Positions 25,013-36,288 of a stretch of 64,000 nt of DNA are shown piece after piece; the stretch's first letter is position 1; each line of letters opens with the position of its first letter. Both the position numbers and the translations under genes were made by a program. Origin of the DNA: Oryzias latipes (lineage: Eukaryota > Chordata > Actinopteri > Beloniformes > Adrianichthyidae); NCBI RefSeq assembly GCF_002234675.1, contig NC_019866.2:19265311-19329310 (forward strand), in the 5' to 3' direction. The notes under the pieces are model-generated. The model searched no databases. It was not told the DNA's origin and saw only the letters and a program-made list of their open reading frames with translations.

Positions 25013-25157
25013 GTTTGTCTCTTTACTGGTTGGAAGCAGATAAAATCTAAAATAATAAACAGAAGTTGAGGCAAATCATTCAACCAGAAAATCCACTTAA
25101 AACTTTATCAAAAAAGGAATTAAGTGTCAAAGCCACATGGATATCAATTCAAACACA

Positions 25158-25166
25158 ATCATAGAC
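25158..25166 (+). repeat. 9-bp target site duplication, left copy
   Basis: ATCATAGAC directly before the foldback element's left end; the identical right copy is at 27720-27728. Confidence 0.85.
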
Positions 25167-27719
25167 ACGACGCTGAAGTTGGCTTCCGATTCACAGCTTC
25201 CGATTCGCGAAGGCACAAAAGAAACATTCCGCTGCATTTTTCGCATTAAGATCACCCAAAACCGGGTCCTGTTCAAAAACCGCTGGACCTGGACTGCTCA
25301 AACCTGGATTAAATTATACATTAGATACTAAAGAACACATTAAATATAGTTTCTGATTTGTGAAACCTTCCTCTGATTTGTGAAAATCTGAAATAGATTG
25401 ATGTTTATCGCATTTTACGCACTGAGTCCACCTTAGACCAGGTCCTGTTCAAAAACCGCAGGACCTGGACTGCTCAAACCTGGATTAAATAATAATTTAG
25501 ATACTAAAGAACACATTAAATATAGTTTCTGATTTGTGAAACCTTCCTCTGATTTGTGAAAATGTGAAATAGATTGATTTTTACAGCATTTTACGCCCAG
25601 AGTCCACCTTAGACTAGGTCCTGTTCGAAAACCGCTGGATCTGGACTGCTCAAACCTGGATTAAATAATAATTTAGATAGTAAAGAACACGTTAAACCCA
25701 GTTTCTGATTTGTGAAACCTTCCTCTGATTTGTGAAAATGTGAAATAGGTTGATTTTTATCCCATTTTACGCACTGAGTCCACCTTAGACCAGGTCCTGT
25801 TCAAAAACCGCAGGACCTGGACTGCTCAAATCTGGATTAAATAATAATTTAGATAGTAAAGAACACGTTAAACCCAGTTTCTGATTTGTGAAACCTTCCT
25901 CTGATTTGTGAAAATGTGAAATAGGTTGATTTTTATCCCATTTTACACACTTAGTCCACTTCAGACCAGGTCCTGTTCCCAAACCGCAGGACCTGGACTG
26001 CTCAAACCTGGATTAAATTATGCATTAGATACTAAAGAATACATTAAATATAGTTTTTGATTTGTGAAACCTTCCTCTGATTTGTGAAAATGTGAAATAG
26101 ATTGATTTTTACAGCATTTTACGCCCAGAGTCCACCTTAGACTAGGTCCTGTTCGAAAACCGCTGGACCTGGACTGCTCAAACCTGGATTAAATTATAAT
26201 TAAAATAGTAAAGAACACAATAAACACAGTTTCTGATTTGTGAAACCTTCCTCTGATTTGTGAAAATGTCAAATAGGTTGATTTTTATCCCATTTTACGC
26301 ACTGAGTCCACTTCAGACCGGGTCCTGTTCCAAAACCTCAGGACCTGGACTGCTCAAACCAGGATTAAATTATAATTAAAATAGTAAAGAACACAATAAA
26401 CACAGTTTCTGATTCGTGAAACCTTCCTCTGATTTGTGAAAATGTGAAATAGGTTGATTTTTATAGCATTTTACGCACTGAGTCTCAAAATCTCAACATA
26501 CAAAAGAAACTGGGAAACAGATGTCAGATTGGACAAATAGTTATGGTCATGGTTAGCATGTACCACTGACTTAAGTTTTGTTTTTCTGTTCAATATTTCT
26601 TGGTTTGTTTTCTGATTTACTTTAAAGTCCCTGTTATGGTGTTTTCCTTAAAGTTGTCCTTCCCTTGTCCCCATTATCCTTAAATTGCATAAAATTCGAT
26701 GAAATGATACTTTTTCCCACAGTGGTGTTTGAACAGGACCCGGTCTGAAGTGGACTTAGTGCGTAAAATGTGATTAAAAATCAACTTATTTCACATTTTC
26801 ACAAATCAGAGGAAGGTTTCACAAATCAGAAACAGCATTTATTGTGTTCTTTAGTATCTAAATTATTATTTAATCCAGGTTTGAGCAGTCCAGGTCCTGC
26901 GGTTTTGAACAGGACCTGGTCTAAGGTGGACTCAGTGCGTAAAATGCGATAAACATCAATCTATTTTAGATTTTCACAAATCAGAGGAAGGTTTCACAAA
27001 TCAGAAACTGGGTTTATTGTGTTCTTTACTATCTTAATTATAATTTAATCCAGGTTTGAGCAGTCCAGGTCCTGCGGTTTTTGAACAGGACCTAGTCTGA
27101 GGTGGACTCTGGGCGTAAAATGCTGTAAAAATCAATCTATTTCACATTTTCACAAATCAGAGGAAGGTTTCACAAATCAGAAACTGGGTTTAACGTGTTC
27201 TTTACTATCTAAATTATTATTTAATCCAGATTTGAGCAGTCCAGGTCCTGCGGTTTTTGAACAGGACCTGGTCTGAATTGGACTCAGTGCGTAAAATGCG
27301 ATAAAAATCAACCTATTTCACATTTTCACAAATCAGAGGAAGGTTTCACAAATCAGAAACTGGGTTTAACGTGTTCTTTACTATCTAAATTATTATTTAA
27401 TCCAGATTTGAGCAGTTCAGATCCTGCGGTTTCTGAACAGGACCTGGTCTAAGGTGGACTCAGTGCGTAAAATGCGATAAAAATCAACCTATTTGAGATT
27501 TTCACAAATCAGAGGAAGGTTTCACAAATCTGAAACTGTGTTTAATGTGTTCTTTAGTATCTAATGTATAATTTAATCCAGGTTTGAGCAGTCCAGGTCC
27601 AGCGGCTTTTGAACAGGACCCGGTTTTAGGGTGGTCTTAGTGCGAAAACTGCAGCGGAATGTTTCTTTTGTGCCCTCGCGAATCGGAAGCTGTGAATCGG
27701 AAGCCAACTTCAGCGTCGT
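25167..27719. mobile_element. Foldback-type DNA element built of opposed 176-bp arrays
   Basis: Perfect 9-base direct repeats ATCATAGAC (25158-25166 and 27720-27728) flank the element. Its ends are inverted copies starting ACGACGCTGAAGTTGGC and matching closely for about 120 bases. Inside the left end are seven tandem units with an exact 176-base period (marker GGACCTGGACTGC at 25285, 25461, 25637, 25813, 25989, 26165, 26341). The right arm has the same unit inverted about five times (marker at 26892, 27067, 27243, 27419, 27595) plus a partial. The centre (about 26490-26725) is unique and has no coding frame. Long tandem-built inverted arms and a 9-base duplication fit foldback elements or a non-autonomous Mutator-like element. 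Confidence 0.85.
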
Positions 27720-27728
27720 ATCATAGAC
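27720..27728 (+). repeat. 9-bp target site duplication, right copy
   Basis: ATCATAGAC directly after the foldback element's right end, identical to 25158-25166 and in the same orientation. Confidence 0.85.
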
Positions 27729-28209
27729 TGACGAGCCATCCTCCCAAACTACTGATACATTTCAGACAAAAGCTTCAAATTCTCTGCTGCCTGACACAAA
27801 ATGTGGCAAAGATATGGTCTCAACGAGTACCCTTTATACCACGACGGTCCTGTCAAAACCATGTAAACAACACATTCCTTTAAAAATCTATGAAGTCTCT
27901 CAAGTTAGGAGTCTGCACATGACTGCGATCAGCTGCCACAGCGAGCTCGTGCGTTTCATTTGCAATCATCATCCGCTCAACAGACGCGTACATCTGAGCT
28001 AGAAAAGCGACTAAAAGTTTAAAGAGAAGCCTGCAACGATAAATAATCACAGTAAATCGCAATAAAACTAAAAACTAGCTTAGTTTTGACAGCTGCAACC
28101 ATTTTATGCCAAATACCAGGCGGATTGACGCTAAATCAGTATGAAGATAAAATATCTTCCTTTTGGACGACAACTAATTTTACCAGCTTTGAGGTAAAAG
28201 TGAACTCAC

Positions 28210-28380
28210 TAAACACCCGTTAGACTCCCGCCGCCGTCTGACGCGACACAAAAAAATGTTATCTAACCGTGAACAAAGTCCGCGAAACTTTCTACCAACC
28301 CGCTCTCGACTTTTTTCTTCCTGAGTTAGATTGACGTTTTGAGGCGCAATACCGCCATCGTGCGGTCGGAGTCAAAACTA
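28210..28380 (-). promoter_or_regulatory. Inferred SHMT1 non-coding first exon and promoter
   Basis: On the minus strand a GC-rich stretch with CGGCGGCGGG is followed by a consensus donor, GTGAGT (28204-28209). The SHMT1 start codon lies just inside an acceptor at 25047, so an upstream exon is needed, and this is the best candidate seen. The resulting intron of about 3.2 kb would contain the whole foldback element. The transcription start is not determined. Confidence 0.4.
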
Positions 28381-28595
28381 CGTTTTTTTTCTTTCTTTCA
28401 AACATGAAGATACTTTTTTGCAAACACCAAACAAAATATGTTCTTTAAAATTATAGTTGACAAAAGAAAAATTACTTTATAAGGAGTAGCTTTTTTTGTT
28501 TGAAAATGCATTGAGTTATTGTTAAATTAAGTTTAGATTGCAAAACTAAGTTTTGTTGACAAAACATTAACATGGTTTTCCTTAAAATTTTAATT

Positions 28596-29640
28596 CAATT
28601 CAATCTTATTTATATAGCCCAAAATCACAACAACAGTCGTCTCAGTGGGCTTCGTACAGGTAATAGTAAAGTACACATAAAATCAAAAAGGATCATGAAT
28701 ACATAGAATCCAATTGGAAAATTCTAAACTGAACTAACTAAAAAGACTGAACTAAACTCGACATCCCTGCCCTTAGACCCTCCTTCGGGAGATTAGGAAA
28801 AACTCCAAAAAAACAGATTCCGGAAATAAAGAAGAAACCTCAGGGGTGTCGACATGAAGGAGTGATCCTCCCCCAGGACGGACAGGCGATGTACCAGAAC
28901 TCTTGGAGAAGAAATAGCTTCTCTAACTCTACAACTTCATATTTAAATAGTCCATCATATGGGCTTCATCCAGATGGAGATGTTGGACAGCTGAGGGCGC
29001 GAGACCAGCCAGAGTCAGGATCCACACCCAAGAGTAGGAGCAGGAGGAGCAGAGACGAGCCAGGGACCAGGGACTTGGTCCGGTATGGGAGCACGGATGA
29101 GCCAACTGGAATCTGGAAGAGGGACTGTACAAGAATCGCACTGTACCAAACAGGGTCACGGAGAACTAAATGATAAATGATCAAGAACAGAGGAGAGAAG
29201 GAGAGTAGAAGTAGATGAGAATAGAGGACAGAACCCCAGTGCATCATAGTTTCCCCAGCTTCAAACTCCTAGCAGCCTAACAACAACTAATTGTTATTAA
29301 GTTTAATTGATTAATTAATTAATTATTAATTTTTGTATATTAACTGTTATTAAGTTGAATTCAAACATGTTAATAGTAAGTTAAATAATCTCTGAATACT
29401 AGCTGGTCGGACAATAAGCCTGTCCAAAGAGGAATGTTTTCAGTCTAACTTTGAATGTAGAAACTGTGTTGGACTGTCTTACATGAGCTGAGAGTTTATT
29501 CCATAAAACAGGAGCTTGGTGGCTAAACGCTCTACCTCCAACTGTACTTTCACTAATTCTAGGAACCACAAGCAGTCCTGCAGTTTGTGAGCGAAGTGTT
29601 CTGTTCTGTTTTAGGTAAATTCATTGTATTTCTGGGTGAA
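28596..29640. repeat. Interspersed teleost repeat, about 1 kb
   Basis: It begins TTCAATTCAATCTTATTTATATAGCCC and later contains a block near 29470-29600 (TTCCATAAAACAGGAGCTT, then CTAGGAACCAC) of a type dispersed in fish genomes. A similar arrangement occurs near 62675-63060. Short open frames within it are not convincing genes. The class of element is uncertain. Confidence 0.5.
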
Positions 29641-30371
29641 CAGCAATGCCCTGCACAGTCATTGTTGAGCTAAGCTGAAGCCCACAAATGCTCAAAACAT
29701 CTCTGATTTTAACAAAAATGTTGTCCTTTCCTAATTTAATTAAAACCGATTTGAAAGTATACTTAAATATCAAACATGTTTTATTTCAAATCAAAACAAC
29801 AATTGCATAAACTAAAGTGAGTCAATACAAGACTTTGAAAATTTGATTTGAAAGGGGATTGGAAGAAGTTTATGCTTATAGGAATCCAATCCCACACTCA
29901 ACACCACTCATAACCGACGACAACAAAATTAAACATTTGACATTATAACGTTAACACACGACAAACACAAGACAAAGACAGACAAACATGCCCAAACACT
30001 CCGACCACACCCACGTAAAAGAGAAAGAAAAAAAAAAGGAAGAAAGAAACAGGATGCCTCAGCTGAAATAGAAACAACAAACCAAAACATACCAACAACA
30101 CGAGTAAGCATATATAAACACATGTTCTATTGTCTTTTCCTTCATCATCCCCCCTCTTTCCTTTTTTTCTTTTCTTCCCCCTTTCCCCCCTTTCTCTTTC
30201 TTCCTCCTTTATGTATTTTTTTCTTCTTTTCCTTTTCCCATAGCTTATGGAGATTCAATACATATAAAATAGAAAAATTAAAAAAAACACACAACAACTT
30301 ATAGATGTAAAACATGCATTTAAAACAGATATGCCATAGCCCCACTGTATTCCTAAGCCTGTTCATCATTG

Positions 30372-30840
30372 TTACATTGCTTTGTGGTACTTATTCGTTA
30401 TGTATCTTTTAAAGAAACATTTAAACTGGACAAGACTTTTACAAGTTTTCATATTATCCGTCAGATCGTTCCATAGCGTGACACCCTTCACTGAGATGCA
30501 GATGGATTTTAGGGTTGTCCTTACTTTAGGTTGATAAAATTTGTTGGTTCCTCTCAAGTTGTATTTATTTACCACATCTCTGCTTTGAAACAAGGTTTGA
30601 ATATTAGATGGCAGAGAATTTATTGATACTTTATACATGATTTAAGCAGTTTTAAAATCAACCAAATCCTGTAATTTTAAATTAAATGTGTTAAGAAAAA
30701 GTGAATTGGTGTGTTCATTATATTTGACTCTGTGAACTAATCTGATGGCTCGCTTTTGGAGTATAATTAAAGGATGCAGATTTGTTTTGTAACAATTTCC
30801 CCACACTTCAATAGAGTAATTCAAATATGCCATTATGAAG
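30372..30840 (-). mobile_element. LINE fragment, C-terminal end of reverse-transcriptase ORF (L2/CR1-like)
   Basis: Two minus-strand frames read YSIEVWGNCYKTNLHPL, LQKRAIRLVHRV and, downstream, YNLRGTNKFYQPKVRT and ISVKGVTLWNDL. These blocks are typical of the ORF2 C-terminus of L2/CR1-type non-LTR elements. The two frames are offset, so the copy is dead. Sequence from about 29900 to 30370, including a pyrimidine-rich stretch at 30120-30240, may be its 3' region. Confidence 0.65.
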
Positions 30841-31951
30841 GAGCGCTACAAAATAAGGCGTATTGATTAAGCATCAAGCTACTTAAAATAAAAAATGTCA
30901 AAAATTCTCAACAAAAATAAAGTTTTCAAAATAATTGCAACGCAATTCTTTTTTAAATTAATTTATTTGATGTTTTGTATCAAGTCTATTCCCGATAGGG
31001 AGTATAACCCATTGACTGAAATAACATTTTCTCATTTATGGAAGAGGTTATTTCCAAGCTAAAATTAATATCAGAGGAATAAAGGCCTTTAATCGACCCC
31101 TTATACAAACTAGTGAGTCATGTGACCCCAGTCTGTTTATGGTCTGAGTGTTCAGATACAGAACAGCCTTATCTGGGTCTGGGGGCTGACAGTACCTTCC
31201 ACGTCTGAGCCACTCAAACACATCTAAACCCGTTAACAGCCTTAGCCGTTATGTAAAACCAAAAAAGAAAACATGTTCTCTGAGGTACAAAGAGTCTTTA
31301 TATGTCCATTTAAACATGTTTGTTGGCATCAATGCAAATAAAAGCTGTTAGGCACTACAAGCTTCTTTTCTTTTAAAATACACATCTGTGATATTGATTT
31401 TCTTTTCTGACTCGATCATAGAGTTTGCATTGAAGGTTGAGGAAGATCAGCTCTTAAAGCAGAACGTGGCTGCAGGACTTTAAGACTAGAAAAGACTTCT
31501 TCAGATTTAGGTCCATTACAAAAAAAAAAAATCAAGCAGAAGAGTTTACAGGTTTGACTTTTTATCATATTGATTTGAAATATTTCCCATGAGTTAGTTA
31601 TATACAATGCAAGATCAAAAACAAAAAAGTGGCAAAGCTCAATTTGCAAAGTTGGAATAACACAACGAGTTTAAGTAGAGCCTGAATTATATGATGAAAT
31701 GATTCGAAGTGTTCATGAAGACCGATGTATTGTCATTTGTAGCTTTACTTCCTGAAGGGCCTGAGGTCATTACTCCGGTGTAAAATACACGATGCACAAC
31801 TCCTCTCCACTGATGGCACCTCGACCTTTTTCAAAATGTTCATAGATACAGTAATGCCAAACACTCTTCATAGAACTTCCTTTAAAAATAGTCAAATATA
31901 TATTGCGCCAGTCCATGAACAGGTGAAAATCTTTTAGATAAGAACTCTGCA
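30841..31951. other. Intergenic and probable PDAP1 3' UTR
   Basis: AT-rich, without a recognised gene. The part nearest 31951 should be the 3' UTR of PDAP1 on the minus strand; no single poly(A) signal stood out. Confidence 0.4.
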
Positions 31952-34900
31952 TCATTTTAGAGAGAGGGAATTGATTCCTCTCGCTGCTGCCGCCGCTGCC
32001 ACTGCCGCCTCTTTAGCTGTGGGAGGAGAAAACGGAGAAAGAGCTGCAGGTCAGAACACCAGCATGACTCTACAGTCCAAAGGTTAAAGTGTTACAACAA
32101 CAGTACCAAGGATGAAAAAAACACCAAAGCTTCAGCATTTACTGCTGTGGAAGACCACAACTGATAACATCTCGTCTGCAAATCAGTCTAAATTAAAACT
32201 GATGTAATAAAGAAAAAAAAAGATCAGAAACACTCCAGGAGCATAAAAGAACTCTGGAGCCTTTCAGATGTTTCCTGGCATAATAACGTACGTCTGTCAA
32301 AGATTTGGGTCCATTTAAAGTTTGTCTTTCAGTGATTATAACTCATTTTGACCAGTTTTTTTAGATGAGAAATAGCCATTTTTTTTTCCCATCAACTAAG
32401 TTTAAATTAACAGCTTTTTTTAATCAGCATATTTATTGAAAACTACCTGACAATTTTGGAAAAGATAATGACATTTAACAAAAAACAAACTGACTTGAAA
32501 ATAACAGTTTTAATATAATTAGTTGAACTTTTGCACATTAAATAAGACTCACTTTGGTAACAACATGGTTCTTGTGAGGATAAATATTAATTGTAAATTT
32601 TCTACAAGCAAAAAGATAATTGTAAAACAGCCCAGTAGATAAACAGGCTGTGACTCCAAACACCCATTTTGTAATTATGAGCAATTATTTTTTTATATTA
32701 CCTCACATTAAAAGTGCAAAGACAATGTGGTAAAAAGAAAAAACAGAGGAAAGAATGGACAGGGCAAACAAAAAACAGCAAACAAATCTGTATTTGGAAC
32801 CTCACTGGTCCTCGTATGCTGAATATTAAAAAGTTCAAAAGAAACATTAAAAGGAGTGATAGTTAAGATACAAATTTTAATAAAATTAAGAAGAATGTAA
32901 TTTAAAGTAAACTTAAAGTAGCAGTGTGAATTTTTGAATCCAGACTAATGCAGCTGAGTCTTTAACCTGGAATTAAATACACTGTTTCAGCTGATCTGTA
33001 GCTTTCAGGGAGTCTATCGCAGATATGTGGAGCATAGAAGCTGAATGCAGCCTCTCCATGTTTGGTTTTAACTCTAGGAACTGACAAAAGACTGGATCCA
33101 GATGAGCAGAGAGGTCCGGTTGGTACATACTGGGTCTGTAAAAGCACTTTGAATTGCAGACACAACACTAGATCTCAGCTAACAGACAAAGAAGTGACAC
33201 ACCCAAACCAAGCTGTAATCAGGGAATGGTGGACTTTTCTTGGTTTAGGAATAATCCATGTTGGCTGATTAACTGTAACCAAAATGGCTGCTCACCTTTC
33301 TTCTCCTCGTCTTTCTTTTTTGCCGCCTCCTCTCTCTGTTTTCTAATAATGGCAAGGCGTGCAAGATCAGCTTTTGCCTGGTCAGTCTTCCCCGCCAAAT
33401 GCATCTTCATGTAACGCTCTTTTGCTTTCTGCTTCTCAATTTCTTCCCTGTGAAAGAAAAAAAAGAGGGAAAGTAGAAATTCCTGTGAACAACCACGACT
33501 GTGACGGTTTTCTAAATCAATAATATTTGACTTTACTGCAGCTGGATTTCCAATTTGAACTATTGGAACACAGTTGAAGGATTATTTTGTATCTTATTGC
33601 TTTGCATGCAAAACTAAACCAAAGTTCCTGTTGAATGTTGGCTGAAACAAACCTCTCTCTCCTAGATAACTGCCGAGGTTCATCCAGTTCAATCTGAGTC
33701 ACCTTTTTGGACTTCTGAGCCACCCTGTTAGGATTCTCAATTTCTATCAAACCCTCCACACCCGTCTTTTTCCTCTGCAAACACAAATGATACAAAAGCT
33801 TTGTTTGCAAGATAAAAAACAAAATCCCTGTGTGTGCACAGAACAGAAATTCAGATAAATCCTGAAATTTTGTGCTGTCATTTGAAACGGGAATCCATTC
33901 ATGTCTGCAGGAACATAGCCAAGATGGGATGGCCATTCCAGCCGTACCTCAGAGTCGTCATCATCACTCTCATCTGAACCAGATCCTGGTAGTTTGTCTT
34001 CAGACACGTCTTTCTTTGCTCCGCCTTCATCTTCACCCTCTTCTTGCTCGTTCTGAAACATGAGAAGAAACAAACAGGCTTAACCAGGTGCACCTTGCCA
34101 AAGATGAGGCAAATACAAAAACAAAATAAAACGTTTTAAGAATAGAGTTAAAGCATTAAGGTTTTATTTTTGATAAAGCCTATAAACCTTTAGTTATGAG
34201 TGGAATAAAGCAATAGCTTTGGTTATGCCGTTATTGATTGATATTGAGGGCGAGTAGATGGACTTTAGTTGGGTTTAGTTGTACAACAACAGAGCAATTC
34301 GACTGCTGTAGGTCTTTCAAGGATGCAGTTTTATCTCACTGTAGCTCTTTGGCTGCTCATTTAATCATTTAAGGGGCTATATCATGCTTTTCTTAAGCCT
34401 TTCAGAGAAAACAATATCCATAAATGATAATGTATTACCTTTGGCACACCAAAGAAAGATTTAAAAAAAAAAAAAAAAGTTATTTTCGCAGCTCATTGTG
34501 GGTGCCTCCCATTTCATGACATCAACCTAGAGCCGGCCTCGACATCATGTCTGTGTTTTGCCTATGAAAAACTAACAACGTGCAAAGTTTTGCAAAGATG
34601 GATGTGCATAGTGTGCATGTAAAGTGTTTGCCCATCACTGCTAGCTCCGCTGATAAAGTGTGTGTATGTGTCTGTGTGTGTGCGCGTCTTCCTGGAAGAG
34701 GCGGTTCCTCACTTTGTGACATCACATTGTGAGAACCCACTCCTTTTCGTGAAAAGGGAGGGGCTGGTGCTCAGAGAGCAGGTATATGGAGGAGCACCCA
34801 GAAATGCATGAATTGGTCAAATACTCCATTGTAGTTGTTTTTTGTGAGGAATTAACATAATTGTTGATTTTGCAAGATATAGTCCCTTTAATGTCATGTA

Positions 34901-35674
34901 TTGTATGTATATGTAAAAATATGTCTATTCACAATTAAGAGTAATTATAATGGCATCATTTACATGTGTATGGATGTATATATATGGATGTCTTCTAATA
35001 CTTTTAATTTTTCTCTCTTCCAATCAATTCACGATTAATCATTCAAAGTTTGATATCTTGTAACAATTTGTAGATGGGAAAAATGTTGACTTAAACTACT
35101 CTGCATAAAAATAACTAACAATTATCTCATCATAGCCCCCCATAAAATCTAATTTCCTTTGCCATTCCCTGTTGGCTTAACTAAGCATGTAATCAATGAA
35201 ATCCTCAGCAATCATGGCTTTAATACAAGTATGCTCAACATTAGTCACTCTGTGGAAGGGTGTTTTCCAGCTGGAAAAGGCTGACCTTAGTAAATATATT
35301 CATAAAAAACATCTAAATTAAACTCGAACCTTTTTTCTTTCCTTTTCTGCTTTCATCTGAGCATCTATTTCCTCAGGGCTGGTGTAAGTCCGCATGCGAC
35401 CCTTGTGGCCACCTTTTCTACCTGAAAAGAAAACCACGTTAAAAATGACATAAAATACACATCATGTGAATACTCTTTATACAAAGTAAAAGAAAAATAA
35501 GAAGTAAAAGAGGTTATAACGTTTTCTACTTTCCTGCTGTAGTTTGGTGTTTTAACCAAATTCTGAGCAAAAGTATAGCTTCTCTTGTGGCTAACAACAG
35601 GCTAACACGTGTAGAAAAATGTACTAAAACATCGTAAAATAAATTTTGGGGCCTTTCTTACCTCCTTTAGGCAT
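31952..35674 (-). CDS. pdap1: 28 kDa heat- and acid-stable phosphoprotein (PDGF-associated protein 1)
   Basis: Six coding exons on the minus strand: 35662-35674, 35330-35421, 33948-34052, 33653-33774, 33296-33447 and 31952-32016; 549 bases, 182 residues (human 181). The start [13 protein letters not shown] is basic, an acidic serine-rich middle follows (ESDDDDSE, a likely phosphorylation region), then the conserved [16 protein letters not shown] and the basic helix [12 protein letters not shown] and [18 protein letters not shown]. The protein is a small charged, probably largely disordered phosphoprotein; its cellular role is not well settled. Here the last exon encodes an alanine run ([10 protein letters not shown]) before the conserved SLSLK-type end, unlike the human tail. 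It is divergent from BUD31, with 614 bases between start codons. Confidence 0.94.
32962..33168 (-). mobile_element. LINE ORF2 C-terminal fragment in a PDAP1 intron
   Basis: The minus strand reads [20 protein letters not shown] then [11 protein letters not shown], the usual C-terminal signature of L2/CR1- or Rex-type ORF2 proteins. Only this short stretch is seen. Confidence 0.55.
34369..34891. mobile_element. TTAA-flanked MITE in a PDAP1 intron
   Basis: The left end TTAAGGGGCTATATCATG and the right end (inverted) TTAAAGGGACTATATCTTG form a terminal inverted repeat bounded by TTAA at 34369-34372 and 34888-34891. It is 523 bases with no transposase frame. It resembles non-autonomous piggyBac-type elements by its target site, and is unrelated in sequence to the other TTAA families here. 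Confidence 0.6.
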
Positions 35675-36288
35675 TTCTGTAAACAATCTTCTAACAAAAT
35701 ATATACAACGTATTTAATAAAAGGTAAGGGCAACTGAAAACAATAATGCTAATAAAGCGGCATAAACCGACACCTGGCTAAATTCACAGTCGGTTGACGC
35801 AGTGGACACTCTTAGTGTGGCAAGAATATGCCTGTCAGAAAATGTTTAGTTTTAACGTTTATTTTCGTGAAGCTGAAGCATGTGTTCATTACTGAAAAAC
35901 TGAATTTCAAAGTTCATTCCATTATTTTTTGTATAGCTAAATATTAATATCGATTGTGCACAAAAAATTGAGAAGAATGTTTTATCTACAGGCAAGTTTG
36001 TAAGTGTGCTAAAGTGATGCAACATGCTACAAACAACAGAAAATTGTTTTCATACATTTTAGTGTTTGAATAAATGTGTATATTTAGTTTATCCGCAGAA
36101 AAGAATAAAATAAAAGGTATTCTTGCAGTTAAATCAAATTGTGTTTTCCATCAATGACGATGTTTGGTAAAGCGGTAAATTGACACCCCCCTCTCCCCTC
36201 CCCTCCACGTCTGACGTGTATTTTGCGCGCCTGAGAAGAGCTCCGCTGTCGGAAGGTTTTATTTCGTTTTTGCATTAAACTGAGCATA
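35675..36288. promoter_or_regulatory. Bidirectional promoter between PDAP1 and BUD31
   Basis: The 614 bases between the two start codons must hold both promoters and both 5' UTRs. The half next to BUD31 has a GC-rich patch (36181-36240) with a GACGT core and GCGCGC. The same head-to-head pair is found in human, which supports a shared promoter. Start sites are not resolved. Confidence 0.6.

Noticed and set aside
25137-27883. Satellite or CRISPR-like array
   Set aside because: The 176-base units are contiguous, without spacers, and form two opposed arrays inside a bounded element; CRISPR does not apply to a vertebrate genome.
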